The notes below the pieces were generated by a model. The model searched no databases and was not told the origin of the DNA. It saw only the letters and a program-made list of their open reading frames with translations. The position numbers were made by a program, and so were the translations under genes. Below are positions 53,451 to 61,088 of a stretch of 64,000 nucleotides of DNA, piece after piece; positions within the stretch are counted from its first letter, which is position 1; each line of letters opens with the position of its first letter. The stretch spans positions 62,001 through 126,000 of the forward strand of contig NZ_VULZ01000008.1 in the NCBI RefSeq assembly GCF_009696445.1. The letters are read 5' to 3'. Source of the DNA: Porcincola intestinalis (GTDB lineage Bacteria; Bacillota; Clostridia; Lachnospirales; Lachnospiraceae).

Positions 53451-54500
53451 GTGAACCAGACGATTGAGCGGGCAAAGGAAATCCTGACACGGTATGACGG
53501 ACCACACTGCCGGATCATGGAGGTCTGCGGAACCCATACCCATGAGATTTTCCGGCAGGGAATCCGCCGGATTCTGCCCAGACAGATTGAACTGATATCC
53601 GGGCCGGGCTGCCCGGTCTGCGTGACGCCGGTGGGCTACATCGACGAGGCGATCTGGCTGGCGCTGGAGAAGGGTGCGACGGTCTGTACATTTGGCGACC
53701 TTGTCCGTGTCCCGGGGACAGAGGCCTCGCTTCAGACTGCGAGAGGAGAAGGCGCAGCCGTCAAGGTGGTCTACACCCCGCTCGATGCGGAGCGCTACGC
53801 GGCGGAGCACCCTGACGAGGAGGTCGTGTTTCTGTCGGTTGGTTTTGAGACGACTACGCCGTCCGCCTGTCTGGCGGTCCGGAAGGCACAGCAGGACGGG
53901 ATCCGGAATTTTTCACTTCTGACGGCCAACAAGACAATGCCCGGTGCCTACGAGGCGATGAAGGACTCCACCGATCTGTTTCTGTATCCGGGACATGTCC
54001 ATGCCATTACCGGAACCGGAATCTGTGAAAAGCTGGCAGAGGAAGGCGTGAGCGGCGTCTGTGCCGGGTTCACGGCGAGCGAACTGCTGACCGCGCTGGC
54101 AGTGGCGGTTACCCGTTATCAGGAAGGGAAACCATTCTTCGTGAACTGCTATCCGCGGGTCGTCCGGCCGGATGGAAGCCCGAAGGCACAGTCGCTTGTG
54201 GCAGCGATGATGGAACCATGTGATGAAGAGTGGCGGGGAATCGGCATCATTCCAGACTCCGGCATGAAACTGAAGGAGTCCTGCCAAATGTATGACGCAA
54301 GGACACGATTCCAGGTCCCGGAGATGGCGGGCCGTGCGAACCCGGCCTGCCGGTGCGGGCAGGTGCTGAAGGGGGAGCTTCTGCCGACCCAGTGCAGGGT
54401 GTTCGGGAAGGCCTGTACGCCGGAGCATCCGGTCGGAGCCTGCATGGTGTCATCGGAAGGCGCCTGCTCCGCCTGGTATCTGTACGGGCAGAATCTGTGA
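53451..54500 (+). CDS. hypD: Hydrogenase formation protein HypD
   Basis: A 349-residue HypD. The motif MEVCGTHTHEIFRQGIR, the redox-active GPGCPVCVTPVGYID cysteines, FLSVGFETTTP, PGHVHAITG and the C-terminal cysteines that bind [4Fe-4S] (PACRCGQVLKG, QCRVFGKACTPEHP, GACMVSSEGAC) are all present. HypD is the scaffold on which two cyanides and one carbonyl are attached to iron, with HypC. The start is GTG 53451, with GGAGG 5 bases upstream; the longer frame from 53376 overlaps hypC and lacks such a site. Confidence 0.97.
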   Translation: MNQTIERAKEILTRYDGPHCRIMEVCGTHTHEIFRQGIRRILPRQIELISGPGCPVCVTPVGYIDEAIWLALEKGATVCTFGDLVRVPGTEASLQTARGEGAAVKVVYTPLDAERYAAEHPDEEVVFLSVGFETTTPSACLAVRKAQQDGIRNFSLLTANKTMPGAYEAMKDSTDLFLYPGHVHAITGTGICEKLAEEGVSGVCAGFTASELLTALAVAVTRYQEGKPFFVNCYPRVVRPDGSPKAQSLVAAMMEPCDEEWRGIGIIPDSGMKLKESCQMYDARTRFQVPEMAGRANPACRCGQVLKGELLPTQCRVFGKACTPEHPVGACMVSSEGACSAWYLYGQNL

Positions 54501-54531
54501 GAAACCGAATCCTCGGATGAAGGGAGCAAGT

Positions 54532-55536
54532 ATGACAGATACGATTACAATGGCGCACGGTGCCGGTGGAAAACAGACATCGGAGCTGATCCACGGTATC
54601 TTTGAAAAGCACCTGGGCAATGAATATTTCACGGCGGACGATGCGGCTGTGCTGCCGCCTGTGTGCGGCCGACTGGCAATGACAACGGACGGTTTCATCG
54701 TATCACCGCAGTTTTTTCCCGGTGGCAACATCGGAAAGCTCAGCATCTGCGGGACGGTCAACGATCTCTCCTGCATGGGGGCGCGTCCGCTGTATATGAC
54801 CTGTGCCTTTGTCATTGAGGAAGGATTTCGGATTGACGAGCTGGACCAGATCGCGGCAGCAATGGCAAAGACAGCCGATGAGGCAGGCGTCCGACTGGTG
54901 GCGGGGGACACGAAGGTCGCCGGAAAGGGACAGTGCGGCGGCGTCTTCATCACGACGACTGGCATCGGGGAGATCATGGAGAGCGTCCGGATGTCCGGCG
55001 CCTGCGCCAGACCAGGGGATGCCGTGATTGTGACAGGGGATATCGGCCGCCATGGGACAGCGATCCTGCTGGCGCGGGATGATTACGGCATAGAGGCAGA
55101 GGTGACAAGCGACTGTGCTCCGCTCTGGAAACCGGTCGAGGCTGTTTTGTCATCTGGTCTCAGACCGCATGTCATTCGTGATGCGACCAGAGGCGGTGTC
55201 GGGACTGTGCTCTACGAGATCGCGGCAGAGTCGGGTGTCGGTATCCGGCTGGAGACCGAGAAGATCCCGGTTCAGCCGGCTGTCCGGGGTGTGACAGGCA
55301 TGCTGGGGCTGGAGCCGCTCTACCTTGCCTGTGAGGGGCGGCTTGTGATTGTCTGCCCACAGGAAGAGACTGGAAGATTGCTGGAAATTCTTCACGGCCA
55401 GACCTGCACCGAGGGCGCTGCTGTGATCGGCTGTATCACGGCGGAGAACAAAGGACGGGTCGTCATGACGACCCAGATCGGGGCACAGACCTTGCTGCCC
55501 GAGCCGGGAAATGAGCTTCTCCCTCGGATCTGCTGA
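54532..55536 (+). CDS. hypE: Hydrogenase expression/formation protein HypE
   Basis: A 334-residue HypE of the PurM/ThiL fold. ATP-binding segments are TMAHGAGGKQTSELI, DDAAVLPP, NIGKLSICGTVNDLSCMGA and RLVAGDTKVAGKG. It ends in the canonical LLPRIC; the terminal Cys accepts the carbamoyl group from HypF and is dehydrated to a thiocyanate, the cyanide donor. The intact tail means the whole cyanide branch is functional by sequence. ATG 54532 has GGGAG upstream; ATG 54517 would add five residues. HypA and HypB, the nickel-insertion proteins, do not follow. Confidence 0.97.
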   Translation: MTDTITMAHGAGGKQTSELIHGIFEKHLGNEYFTADDAAVLPPVCGRLAMTTDGFIVSPQFFPGGNIGKLSICGTVNDLSCMGARPLYMTCAFVIEEGFRIDELDQIAAAMAKTADEAGVRLVAGDTKVAGKGQCGGVFITTTGIGEIMESVRMSGACARPGDAVIVTGDIGRHGTAILLARDDYGIEAEVTSDCAPLWKPVEAVLSSGLRPHVIRDATRGGVGTVLYEIAAESGVGIRLETEKIPVQPAVRGVTGMLGLEPLYLACEGRLVIVCPQEETGRLLEILHGQTCTEGAAVIGCITAENKGRVVMTTQIGAQTLLPEPGNELLPRIC

Positions 55537-55637
55537 ATGGCGGGTTATTGAAGGCGAGATGATGGAGAGTTTCTCCGGTATCCTTGACTTCGAACCTGAC
55601 AGAAATGGCGGGGTATTGAAGGCATGATGATGGGGAG
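55536..55637. repeat. Imperfect direct repeat after hypE
   Basis: A 34-base word, AATGGCGG(G/G)TATTGAAGGC-like, occurs at 55536-55569 and again at 55604-55637, a period of 68 bases, with a few differences. It spans the hypE stop and the leader of the next gene. Confidence 0.65.
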
Positions 55638-55695
55638 AGCAGAGCCCCGGGACAGACGAACCGTAAAGCAGAAGGAAGCAGGAAGGAGGGACAGG

Positions 55696-57213
55696 ATGCT
55701 GACCAGAATCGGACCGCAGGAAGAGCAGGTATGCTGCCAAAAGTCAGGCTGCGGAAATCCGGAGCGTCCGGCTCACTGCACATCTGAGGCACTGGTGCGG
55801 ATCGGCGATGCCTGCTTCCCGAGACCGTTCCCATGGAGGCTGGAATACAACTGCCCGGTTCATGAGAACTGGAACATTGTCCACACCGGCATGCTGCTCC
55901 CCCAGACGCGTCAGATCTATGTCTGCTCGCAGAACTGTCTGAGGGGCGTCATCATGACAGCCGGGGAGATGGGCTGTGCGGGCCGCATTTCCTCGGTGAT
56001 GCCGACAGAGCGGGAAGTCGTCGGCGGAAGGCTTGAGAAAGTCACGATTGAGGGGACAAGCGATCTGATAGACCGCCTGCAGGAGCGGCCAAGAGCAGTG
56101 GAACTGTTTCTGGTCTGTATGCATCATCTGTGCGGAGCCGATGAACGGTACATTCTGAAGGAGCTTCGAAGAAGGTTTCCGGATATTGACTTCATGGGCT
56201 GCTGGATGGATCCGATCATGCAGAAGGTGTCACTGACGCCGGAGCAGAAACAGAGAAAAAGCATGATGGCGGTGATTCCGAAGAGGCCGGTGAACCGCCG
56301 GTCTGTCAGTGTTTTCGGGGACAACCTTCGCCTTCCGCAGACATCCGATCTCACCAGGGTGCTGGGAAGGCTAGGCATCCATGTGCGGCAGGTCATGGAC
56401 TGCAGAGACTATGATGCCTACCTGGATATGGGGGACAGCTTTCTCTATCTCACCCGCTCGCCGTTGTCTGTCTACGGCCTTCAGGCGCTTGCCGAAAAAA
56501 ACGAACGTCCGTATCTCTACATTCCTCCTGTGGCACTGGATGGCCAGATAAAGGAAGCCCTCCAGAGTCTGCTGACGGCAGCCGGACAGTCAGGCGAGAC
56601 GATGGATGAGAAGCTTTTTGCATTTCTGGAACAGGAGAAGGCGTCCGCCAGACAGGCCTTCGCCCAGGCCAGGGCTGTGATCGGAAATACGGAGGTGTGG
56701 CTGGACTATCTTGCATGTCCGCGTCCGCTGAGCATAGCGAGGCGGCTGCTGGAGGAGGGGTTCCGGGTGACAAGAGTCTGCCTCGACAGCATCAGCCCGG
56801 AGGAACAGGAGGATTTTGACTGGCTGAAAGCGCAGGCGCCCGACCTTCTGCTGCAGTCAACCAGCCAGGTCGAGGCCAGGCAGAGAGCGCGCATTGCGCC
56901 AGGCATGCTGCAGGGGAAACCGGAAGAGTGCCGTATTCTGGCGATCGGACCCAAGGCGGCATTCTTTGCTGCTACGCCCTTCTTTGTGAACTGGATTGAA
57001 TATGACGGGAACTGGGGCTACGATGGCCTGAGAAAACTTGCATCGGCAATGATCGATGCATTTCAAAGACCGAAGGACCTGCGCGATACGGTTCAGCGGA
57101 AGGGGCTCGGCCTGCCGTCGCTCCCGGGAAGGGAGGAGGACAGAGACCATGCCTGTGAGCCTTCTTCCACGGACATAACTGCTTTCGGCAAAGGGAGGGG
57201 AGGAGTCCGATGA
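55696..57213 (+). CDS. Nitrogenase component-1-like protein, alpha (D2)
   Basis: A 505-residue component-1-like protein. After a Cys-rich N-terminus (C13, C14, C19, C28, C40), it has RLEYNCPVHENWNIVHTGML (C53), IYVCSQNCLRGVIMTAGEMG (C77, C81), C94, and VCMHHLCGADERY (C141, C146), the region equivalent to the P-cluster Cys and its following helix in the family. A second domain (SDLTRVLGRLGIHVRQVMDC) and a third (PLSIARRLLEEGFRVTRVC) follow, and the end FFVNWIEYDGNWGYDGLRKL matches D1's end. ATG 55696 has AGGAGG 6 bases upstream; the longer frame from 55624 is not supported. It is coupled to K2 by ATGA overlap. It is a paralogue of D1 in plan, NifE-like in role by analogy. Confidence 0.72.
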   Translation: MLTRIGPQEEQVCCQKSGCGNPERPAHCTSEALVRIGDACFPRPFPWRLEYNCPVHENWNIVHTGMLLPQTRQIYVCSQNCLRGVIMTAGEMGCAGRISSVMPTEREVVGGRLEKVTIEGTSDLIDRLQERPRAVELFLVCMHHLCGADERYILKELRRRFPDIDFMGCWMDPIMQKVSLTPEQKQRKSMMAVIPKRPVNRRSVSVFGDNLRLPQTSDLTRVLGRLGIHVRQVMDCRDYDAYLDMGDSFLYLTRSPLSVYGLQALAEKNERPYLYIPPVALDGQIKEALQSLLTAAGQSGETMDEKLFAFLEQEKASARQAFAQARAVIGNTEVWLDYLACPRPLSIARRLLEEGFRVTRVCLDSISPEEQEDFDWLKAQAPDLLLQSTSQVEARQRARIAPGMLQGKPEECRILAIGPKAAFFAATPFFVNWIEYDGNWGYDGLRKLASAMIDAFQRPKDLRDTVQRKGLGLPSLPGREEDRDHACEPSSTDITAFGKGRGGVR

Positions 57214-58496
57214 AAGAAGCGTACAGAATCCTGCCGGTCTGCGCCGGGGATGTTTCAGGAATCGCCTCCGCCCTCTATGAGCTGGGCGGGATGGTTGTGA
57301 TTCATGACCCCTCCGGCTGCAACTCAACCTACAATACACATGATGAGATCCGCTGGTACGATCAGGAAAGCTACATCTTCATATCCGGTCTCAATATGCG
57401 GGATGCCATCCTTGGAAATGACCGGAAGTTCATCGAAGATATCGTGGAGGCGGCTGAAGAGCTGGATCCGGAGCCCTGTTTTATTGCGATCTGCAACTCT
57501 CCGGTTCCTTATCTGAACGGGACCGATTTTCAGGGAATCTGCCGGATTGTAGAGGAACGGAGCGGAATCAAAACGTTCTATGTGCCCGGAAACGGGATGC
57601 ACGACTATGTCAGAGGGGCGGGGCGCGCCTTTCTGGAATACGCGCGCCGGATGCTGCCAGCACCCGGTCAGGGAACTGGCAGCAGCGCAGAGCCGTCAGT
57701 CAGACAGAAAGTCGTCCGGAATATAGACCGTCAGGGTTTGGGAAGGGATTCCGAACAGCCCCGCAGACTAAGGGTGTGTGTGCTTGGGGCAACACCTCTG
57801 ACATACGGGAACCGAAGGTCAATTCCACACCTGAGGCGCATCCTGGAAATGGACGGGTTCGATGTGACGGCGGTCTGGGCGATGGGCAGTACGCCGCAGG
57901 AAATTTACAGATCGACAGATGCAGATGTAAATCTGGTTATCTCTGACACGGGCATCCTGGCTGCAAGGTATTTGAAGGAAACGTATGGGATCCCGTTCGT
58001 TGCGGGGGCGCCTGTCACGCGGAAACTGTGGGCAGAGCTGGCGAAAAAGCTGATGGAAGCGGCAGAGCAGCCCCTCCAGCGTCAGCAGGATGAAACCGCC
58101 TTCCTTAAGCGGTTAGATGCGGCAGGGAGGCAATATAACAGAAGATCTGTCTTCATCTTGATCGGAGAGGCCGTTCTGTCTGCTTCGCTGGCCGCATCTG
58201 CGGGGGAATCAGCGATCATCCTGTGTCCATTTCCGGACAGCAGGCCGCTGCTTGGACCCGAAGACCGGTTCTTTGATGGCGAAGAAGAGCTGACCGAATG
58301 CATCAGCGATGTCCGGCGGAATCATCCGGATACTGAGATTGGCATCTGGGCAGATCCTATGTACAAATCCGTTCTATCGGCAGACTTGGTATTCCATCCC
58401 CTTCCGGCACTGGCATGTTCAGGGCGCCTGTACAGGACAGAGTTTCCGGATTATTTTGACTGGGCCGAAGAGGATGGCATGCAGGATAACCTGTGA
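57210..58496 (+). CDS. Nitrogenase component-1-like protein, beta (K2)
   Basis: A 428-residue component-1-like protein, paralogous to K1. The N-terminus reads GDVSGIASALYELGGMVVIH, DPSGCNSTYNTHDEIRW (C37), ISGLNMRDAILGNDRKFI, then CFIAICNSPVPYLNGTD (C90, C95). K1 has Val/Thr where K2 has C95, so K2 is the more cysteine-complete copy. The middle (residues about 150-190) is a variable linker. The second domain has RVCVLGATPLTYGNRRSI and HLRRILEMDGFDVTAVW, with a NLVISDTGILAARYL segment. GGAGG stands 6 bases before the ATG, which overlaps the stop of D2. With D2 it would form the second heterodimer or tetramer. Confidence 0.72.
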   Translation: MKEAYRILPVCAGDVSGIASALYELGGMVVIHDPSGCNSTYNTHDEIRWYDQESYIFISGLNMRDAILGNDRKFIEDIVEAAEELDPEPCFIAICNSPVPYLNGTDFQGICRIVEERSGIKTFYVPGNGMHDYVRGAGRAFLEYARRMLPAPGQGTGSSAEPSVRQKVVRNIDRQGLGRDSEQPRRLRVCVLGATPLTYGNRRSIPHLRRILEMDGFDVTAVWAMGSTPQEIYRSTDADVNLVISDTGILAARYLKETYGIPFVAGAPVTRKLWAELAKKLMEAAEQPLQRQQDETAFLKRLDAAGRQYNRRSVFILIGEAVLSASLAASAGESAIILCPFPDSRPLLGPEDRFFDGEEELTECISDVRRNHPDTEIGIWADPMYKSVLSADLVFHPLPALACSGRLYRTEFPDYFDWAEEDGMQDNL

Positions 58497-58570
58497 AGGA
58501 TACATGGGAACAGACAATAAACAGACAATATTTGAAATGCCGGTGCATACGGAAATGGGAGGAAAGGACC

Positions 58571-59872
58571 ATGGGCATGATGAGCGAGGCGCCATCTTCA
58601 GAGCGGGTGCAGATCGGATTCTTCGGCATCCGGAACGCGGGAAAATCCAGTGTGGTGAATGCGGTGACCGGGCAGAATCTGTCTGTGATCTCCGACACGC
58701 CGGGGACGACTACGGATCCGGTCCGCAAGGCGATGGAAATCTCCCCCATCGGGCCGGTGATGGTTATCGATACGCCAGGCTTTGATGATGAAGGGGAGCT
58801 TGGGACATTGCGTGTCGTGAAGACAAAGGAAACGCTGAGACGGGTGGACGTTGCGGTCCTGGTGGTGGACGGAACACTCGGGATGAGGCCGAAGGACAGG
58901 GAGCTTCTGGATATTTTTGAGAAGCTGCGCATTCCATACATTGTCGCCCTGAACAAGACTGACCTGATGCTGCAGGTGCCGGGAGCGCAGGCGGGGATGG
59001 CCGGCGCGGTCTGTCAGAGCCGGGCATCATCGGGAACAGCAGAAGACCTGAAGCAGTCAGGCAGCGAGGCGGGACAGCGGACTGTACCTCACGCGGAGCT
59101 TGCAGTCAGCGCGAAAACGGGATGGCATATCCGGGAGCTGAAGGATCTGATCGGAAGGCTGGGGAAGGCTAAGATCAGCTCGCTCGGACTCCTTGACGGC
59201 CTGATTGAGCCGGGCGATCTGTTTGTGCTGGTCATCCCGCAGGATGCCTCCGCACCGAAGGGACGGCTGATTCTGCCGGAGCAGATGATGATTCATGAGA
59301 TTCTGGATCATGCCAGCATGGCGCTCTGCTGTCAGCCGCCGCAGCTTCGGCAGACGCTTGCCTTTCTTGCGCAGTCCGGGAAGAAGATCCGGATGGTGAT
59401 CACTGATTCGCAGGCTTTCTCTGAGGTGTCAAAGGCTGTGCCGGAGGAGATCCCGCTTGCATCCTTCTCCATTCTGATGGCACGCTACAAGGGTGTCCTG
59501 GAGGAAGCGGCCAGAGGCGTGAAGGCAGTAGACATGCTTCAGAATGGCGACAAGGTTCTGATGTCGGAAGGCTGCACACATCACAGGCAGTGCCAGGACA
59601 TCGGTACCGTGAAGATTCCGGCCTGGCTGCGGGCATACACGAAAAAGAACATTTCCATCGAGACATCCAGCGGCTTCGGCTTTCCGGAGGATCTGAGCCC
59701 GTACCGCATGGTGATCCACTGCGGCGGCTGTATGCTGAATGAGAGGGAAGTACAGAGCAGAATGAGACAGGCCAAAGAGCAGGGTGTTCCATTTACAAAC
59801 TATGGTATCACGATCGCGTACATGAACGGCATCCTTCAGCGAAGCGCGAAGGCGATCGGCCTTGCACTCTGA
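58571..59872 (+). CDS. hydF: [FeFe] hydrogenase maturation GTPase HydF
   Basis: A 433-residue HydF. The GTPase domain has P-loop FFGIRNAGKSSVVNAVTGQ, ISDTPGTTTDPVRKAMEI, VIDTPGFDDEGELG and ALNKTD. The dimerisation domain follows (GRLGKAKISSLGLLDGLI, LVIPQDASAPKGRLILPEQ). The C-terminal cluster domain has GCTHHRQCQDI and YRMVIHCGGCMLNEREV, the CxH...CxxC set that binds a [4Fe-4S] cluster and carries the 2Fe precursor. It is the scaffold for the H-cluster 2Fe subsite. An extra linker of about 45 residues separates NKTD from SAKT (GAQAGMAGAVCQSRASSG...). GGAGG lies 8 bases before ATG 58571; the frame is open upstream to 58493. hydE follows after 6 bases. Confidence 0.96.
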   Translation: MGMMSEAPSSERVQIGFFGIRNAGKSSVVNAVTGQNLSVISDTPGTTTDPVRKAMEISPIGPVMVIDTPGFDDEGELGTLRVVKTKETLRRVDVAVLVVDGTLGMRPKDRELLDIFEKLRIPYIVALNKTDLMLQVPGAQAGMAGAVCQSRASSGTAEDLKQSGSEAGQRTVPHAELAVSAKTGWHIRELKDLIGRLGKAKISSLGLLDGLIEPGDLFVLVIPQDASAPKGRLILPEQMMIHEILDHASMALCCQPPQLRQTLAFLAQSGKKIRMVITDSQAFSEVSKAVPEEIPLASFSILMARYKGVLEEAARGVKAVDMLQNGDKVLMSEGCTHHRQCQDIGTVKIPAWLRAYTKKNISIETSSGFGFPEDLSPYRMVIHCGGCMLNEREVQSRMRQAKEQGVPFTNYGITIAYMNGILQRSAKAIGLAL

Positions 59873-59878
59873 GGATGT

Positions 59879-59955
59879 ATGAAAGCCAGGTGCGAGGACA
59901 GTTGCCCTGCACTCGGGTGCATGAATGCCAGGTGCGAAGGCGTCCAGGCTTGCAC
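59879..59955. repeat. 42-bp repeat at the hydE start
   Basis: ATGAAAGCCAGGTGCGAGGA at 59879 recurs, with two changes, as ATGAATGCCAGGTGCGAAGG at 59921. Each copy starts with ATG in the same frame, so the start of hydE is duplicated, giving two possible starts and a repeated Cys pattern. Confidence 0.65.
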
Positions 59956-61024
59956 GCGGAATGACAGATTGGATATATGGATGACAAACGGAGATCGAAT
60001 TGAACGGTTATATCGGACGGGTGACCTTCCGGACGAAGAGCTGAGCGCACTTCTCGTCAGTCTGGATCAGAAGGAGTTTGAGCACCTGTGTGAAAGAGCC
60101 TGTGAGGTGCGCGAGAAGGTTTATGGAAAGGAAGTCTACCTCAGAGGGCTGATCGAATTTTCTAACTACTGCAGAAATGACTGCTACTACTGCGGGATCA
60201 GGAAGAGCAACCGGCTGGCTGACCGGTACCGTTTGGCTGAGGATGAGATCGTCGCCTGCAGTGATGCAGGATATGAACTCGGTTTTCGAACATTTGTCCT
60301 GCAGAGCGGGGAGGATCTTTCCTATACGACAGCGGACATCTGCCGCATCGTCAGCAGGATCCGGAGCCGGCATCCGGACTGCGCGGTCACGCTTTCCATC
60401 GGGGAGAAGAGCCGCAGCGAGTATCAGGCCTATTACGATGCCGGAGCAGAGCGGTATCTGCTCCGGCAGGAAACATCCAATCCGGTGCATTATAGAAAAC
60501 TTCATCCGCCGGGGCTTTCCATCGAGAATCGCAAGCGCTGCCTGTATGACCTTCGGGAGATCGGCTATCAGGTTGGGTGCGGGATCATGGTCGGGACACC
60601 GGGGCAGACGCCGGAATATATCATCGAGGATCTTCGATTCATGCAGAAGCTGGATCCTCAGATGATCGGAATCGGTCCCTTTATCCACCACAAGGACACA
60701 CCGTTTCGGAATCAGCCGGATGGAACGCTTCAGGATACCCTTCACCTGCTGGCAATCCTGCGGCTGATGTTTCCGCATATTCTGCTGCCGGCGACGACTG
60801 CGCTTGGGACCATCCATCCACTTGGCCGGGAGATGGGAATCAGGGCGGGCGCCAATGTCGTAATGCCGAATCTATCGCCGCGCGGTGTTCGGAAAAAGTA
60901 CCTGCTCTATGACGGGAAGATTTGTACCGGTGACGAAGCGGCAGAGTGCAGAGCCTGCATGGAGCGACGGATTGCCGCCACCGGATACAAGGTGGTCGTC
61001 AGCCGCGGAGACTACAGAGCCTGA
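59879..61024 (+). CDS. hydE: [FeFe] hydrogenase radical SAM maturase HydE
   Basis: A radical SAM enzyme of 381 residues from ATG 59879. The cluster motif is FSNYCRNDCYYCGIRK (C98, C102, C105), followed by TFVLQSGEDLSY, TLSIGEKSRSEY, LLRQETSNPVHY and VGTPGQTPEYI, and the end PHILLPATTALGTIHPLGR, all typical of HydE. It helps build the 2Fe subsite on HydF. The family start more likely corresponds to ATG 59981 (MTNGDRIERLYRTGDLPDEE); the extra 34 residues are Cys-rich (MKARCEDSCPALGC, MNARCEGVQAC) and come from a 42-bp repeated sequence. GAGG 4 bases before 59879 makes that start possible. Together with hydF it is co-transcribed with the nitrogenase-like genes; hydG is absent. Confidence 0.95.
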   Translation: MKARCEDSCPALGCMNARCEGVQACTRNDRLDIWMTNGDRIERLYRTGDLPDEELSALLVSLDQKEFEHLCERACEVREKVYGKEVYLRGLIEFSNYCRNDCYYCGIRKSNRLADRYRLAEDEIVACSDAGYELGFRTFVLQSGEDLSYTTADICRIVSRIRSRHPDCAVTLSIGEKSRSEYQAYYDAGAERYLLRQETSNPVHYRKLHPPGLSIENRKRCLYDLREIGYQVGCGIMVGTPGQTPEYIIEDLRFMQKLDPQMIGIGPFIHHKDTPFRNQPDGTLQDTLHLLAILRLMFPHILLPATTALGTIHPLGREMGIRAGANVVMPNLSPRGVRKKYLLYDGKICTGDEAAECRACMERRIAATGYKVVVSRGDYRA

Positions 61025-61026
61025 CA

Positions 61027-61055
61027 GAGTAACCGGTCTGCAGGCCGGGTTACTC
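61027..61055 (+). promoter_or_regulatory. Hairpin between hydE and the DUF362 ferredoxin gene
   Basis: GAGTAACC (61027-61034) pairs with GGTTACTC (61048-61055), extended inside by CCGG/CCGG-like bases. No T-run follows, so it is more likely an mRNA-stability or processing element than a terminator. Confidence 0.5.
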
Positions 61056-61088
61056 AACAAATCTCAATAATAGGAGCATGCAATTTCT

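Noticed and set aside
47021-58496. A nitrogen-fixation (nif) cluster
   Set aside because: Only the NifH-like protein resembles nif closely. The component-1-like proteins lack recognisable FeMo-cofactor ligands, and nifB and other assembly genes are absent.
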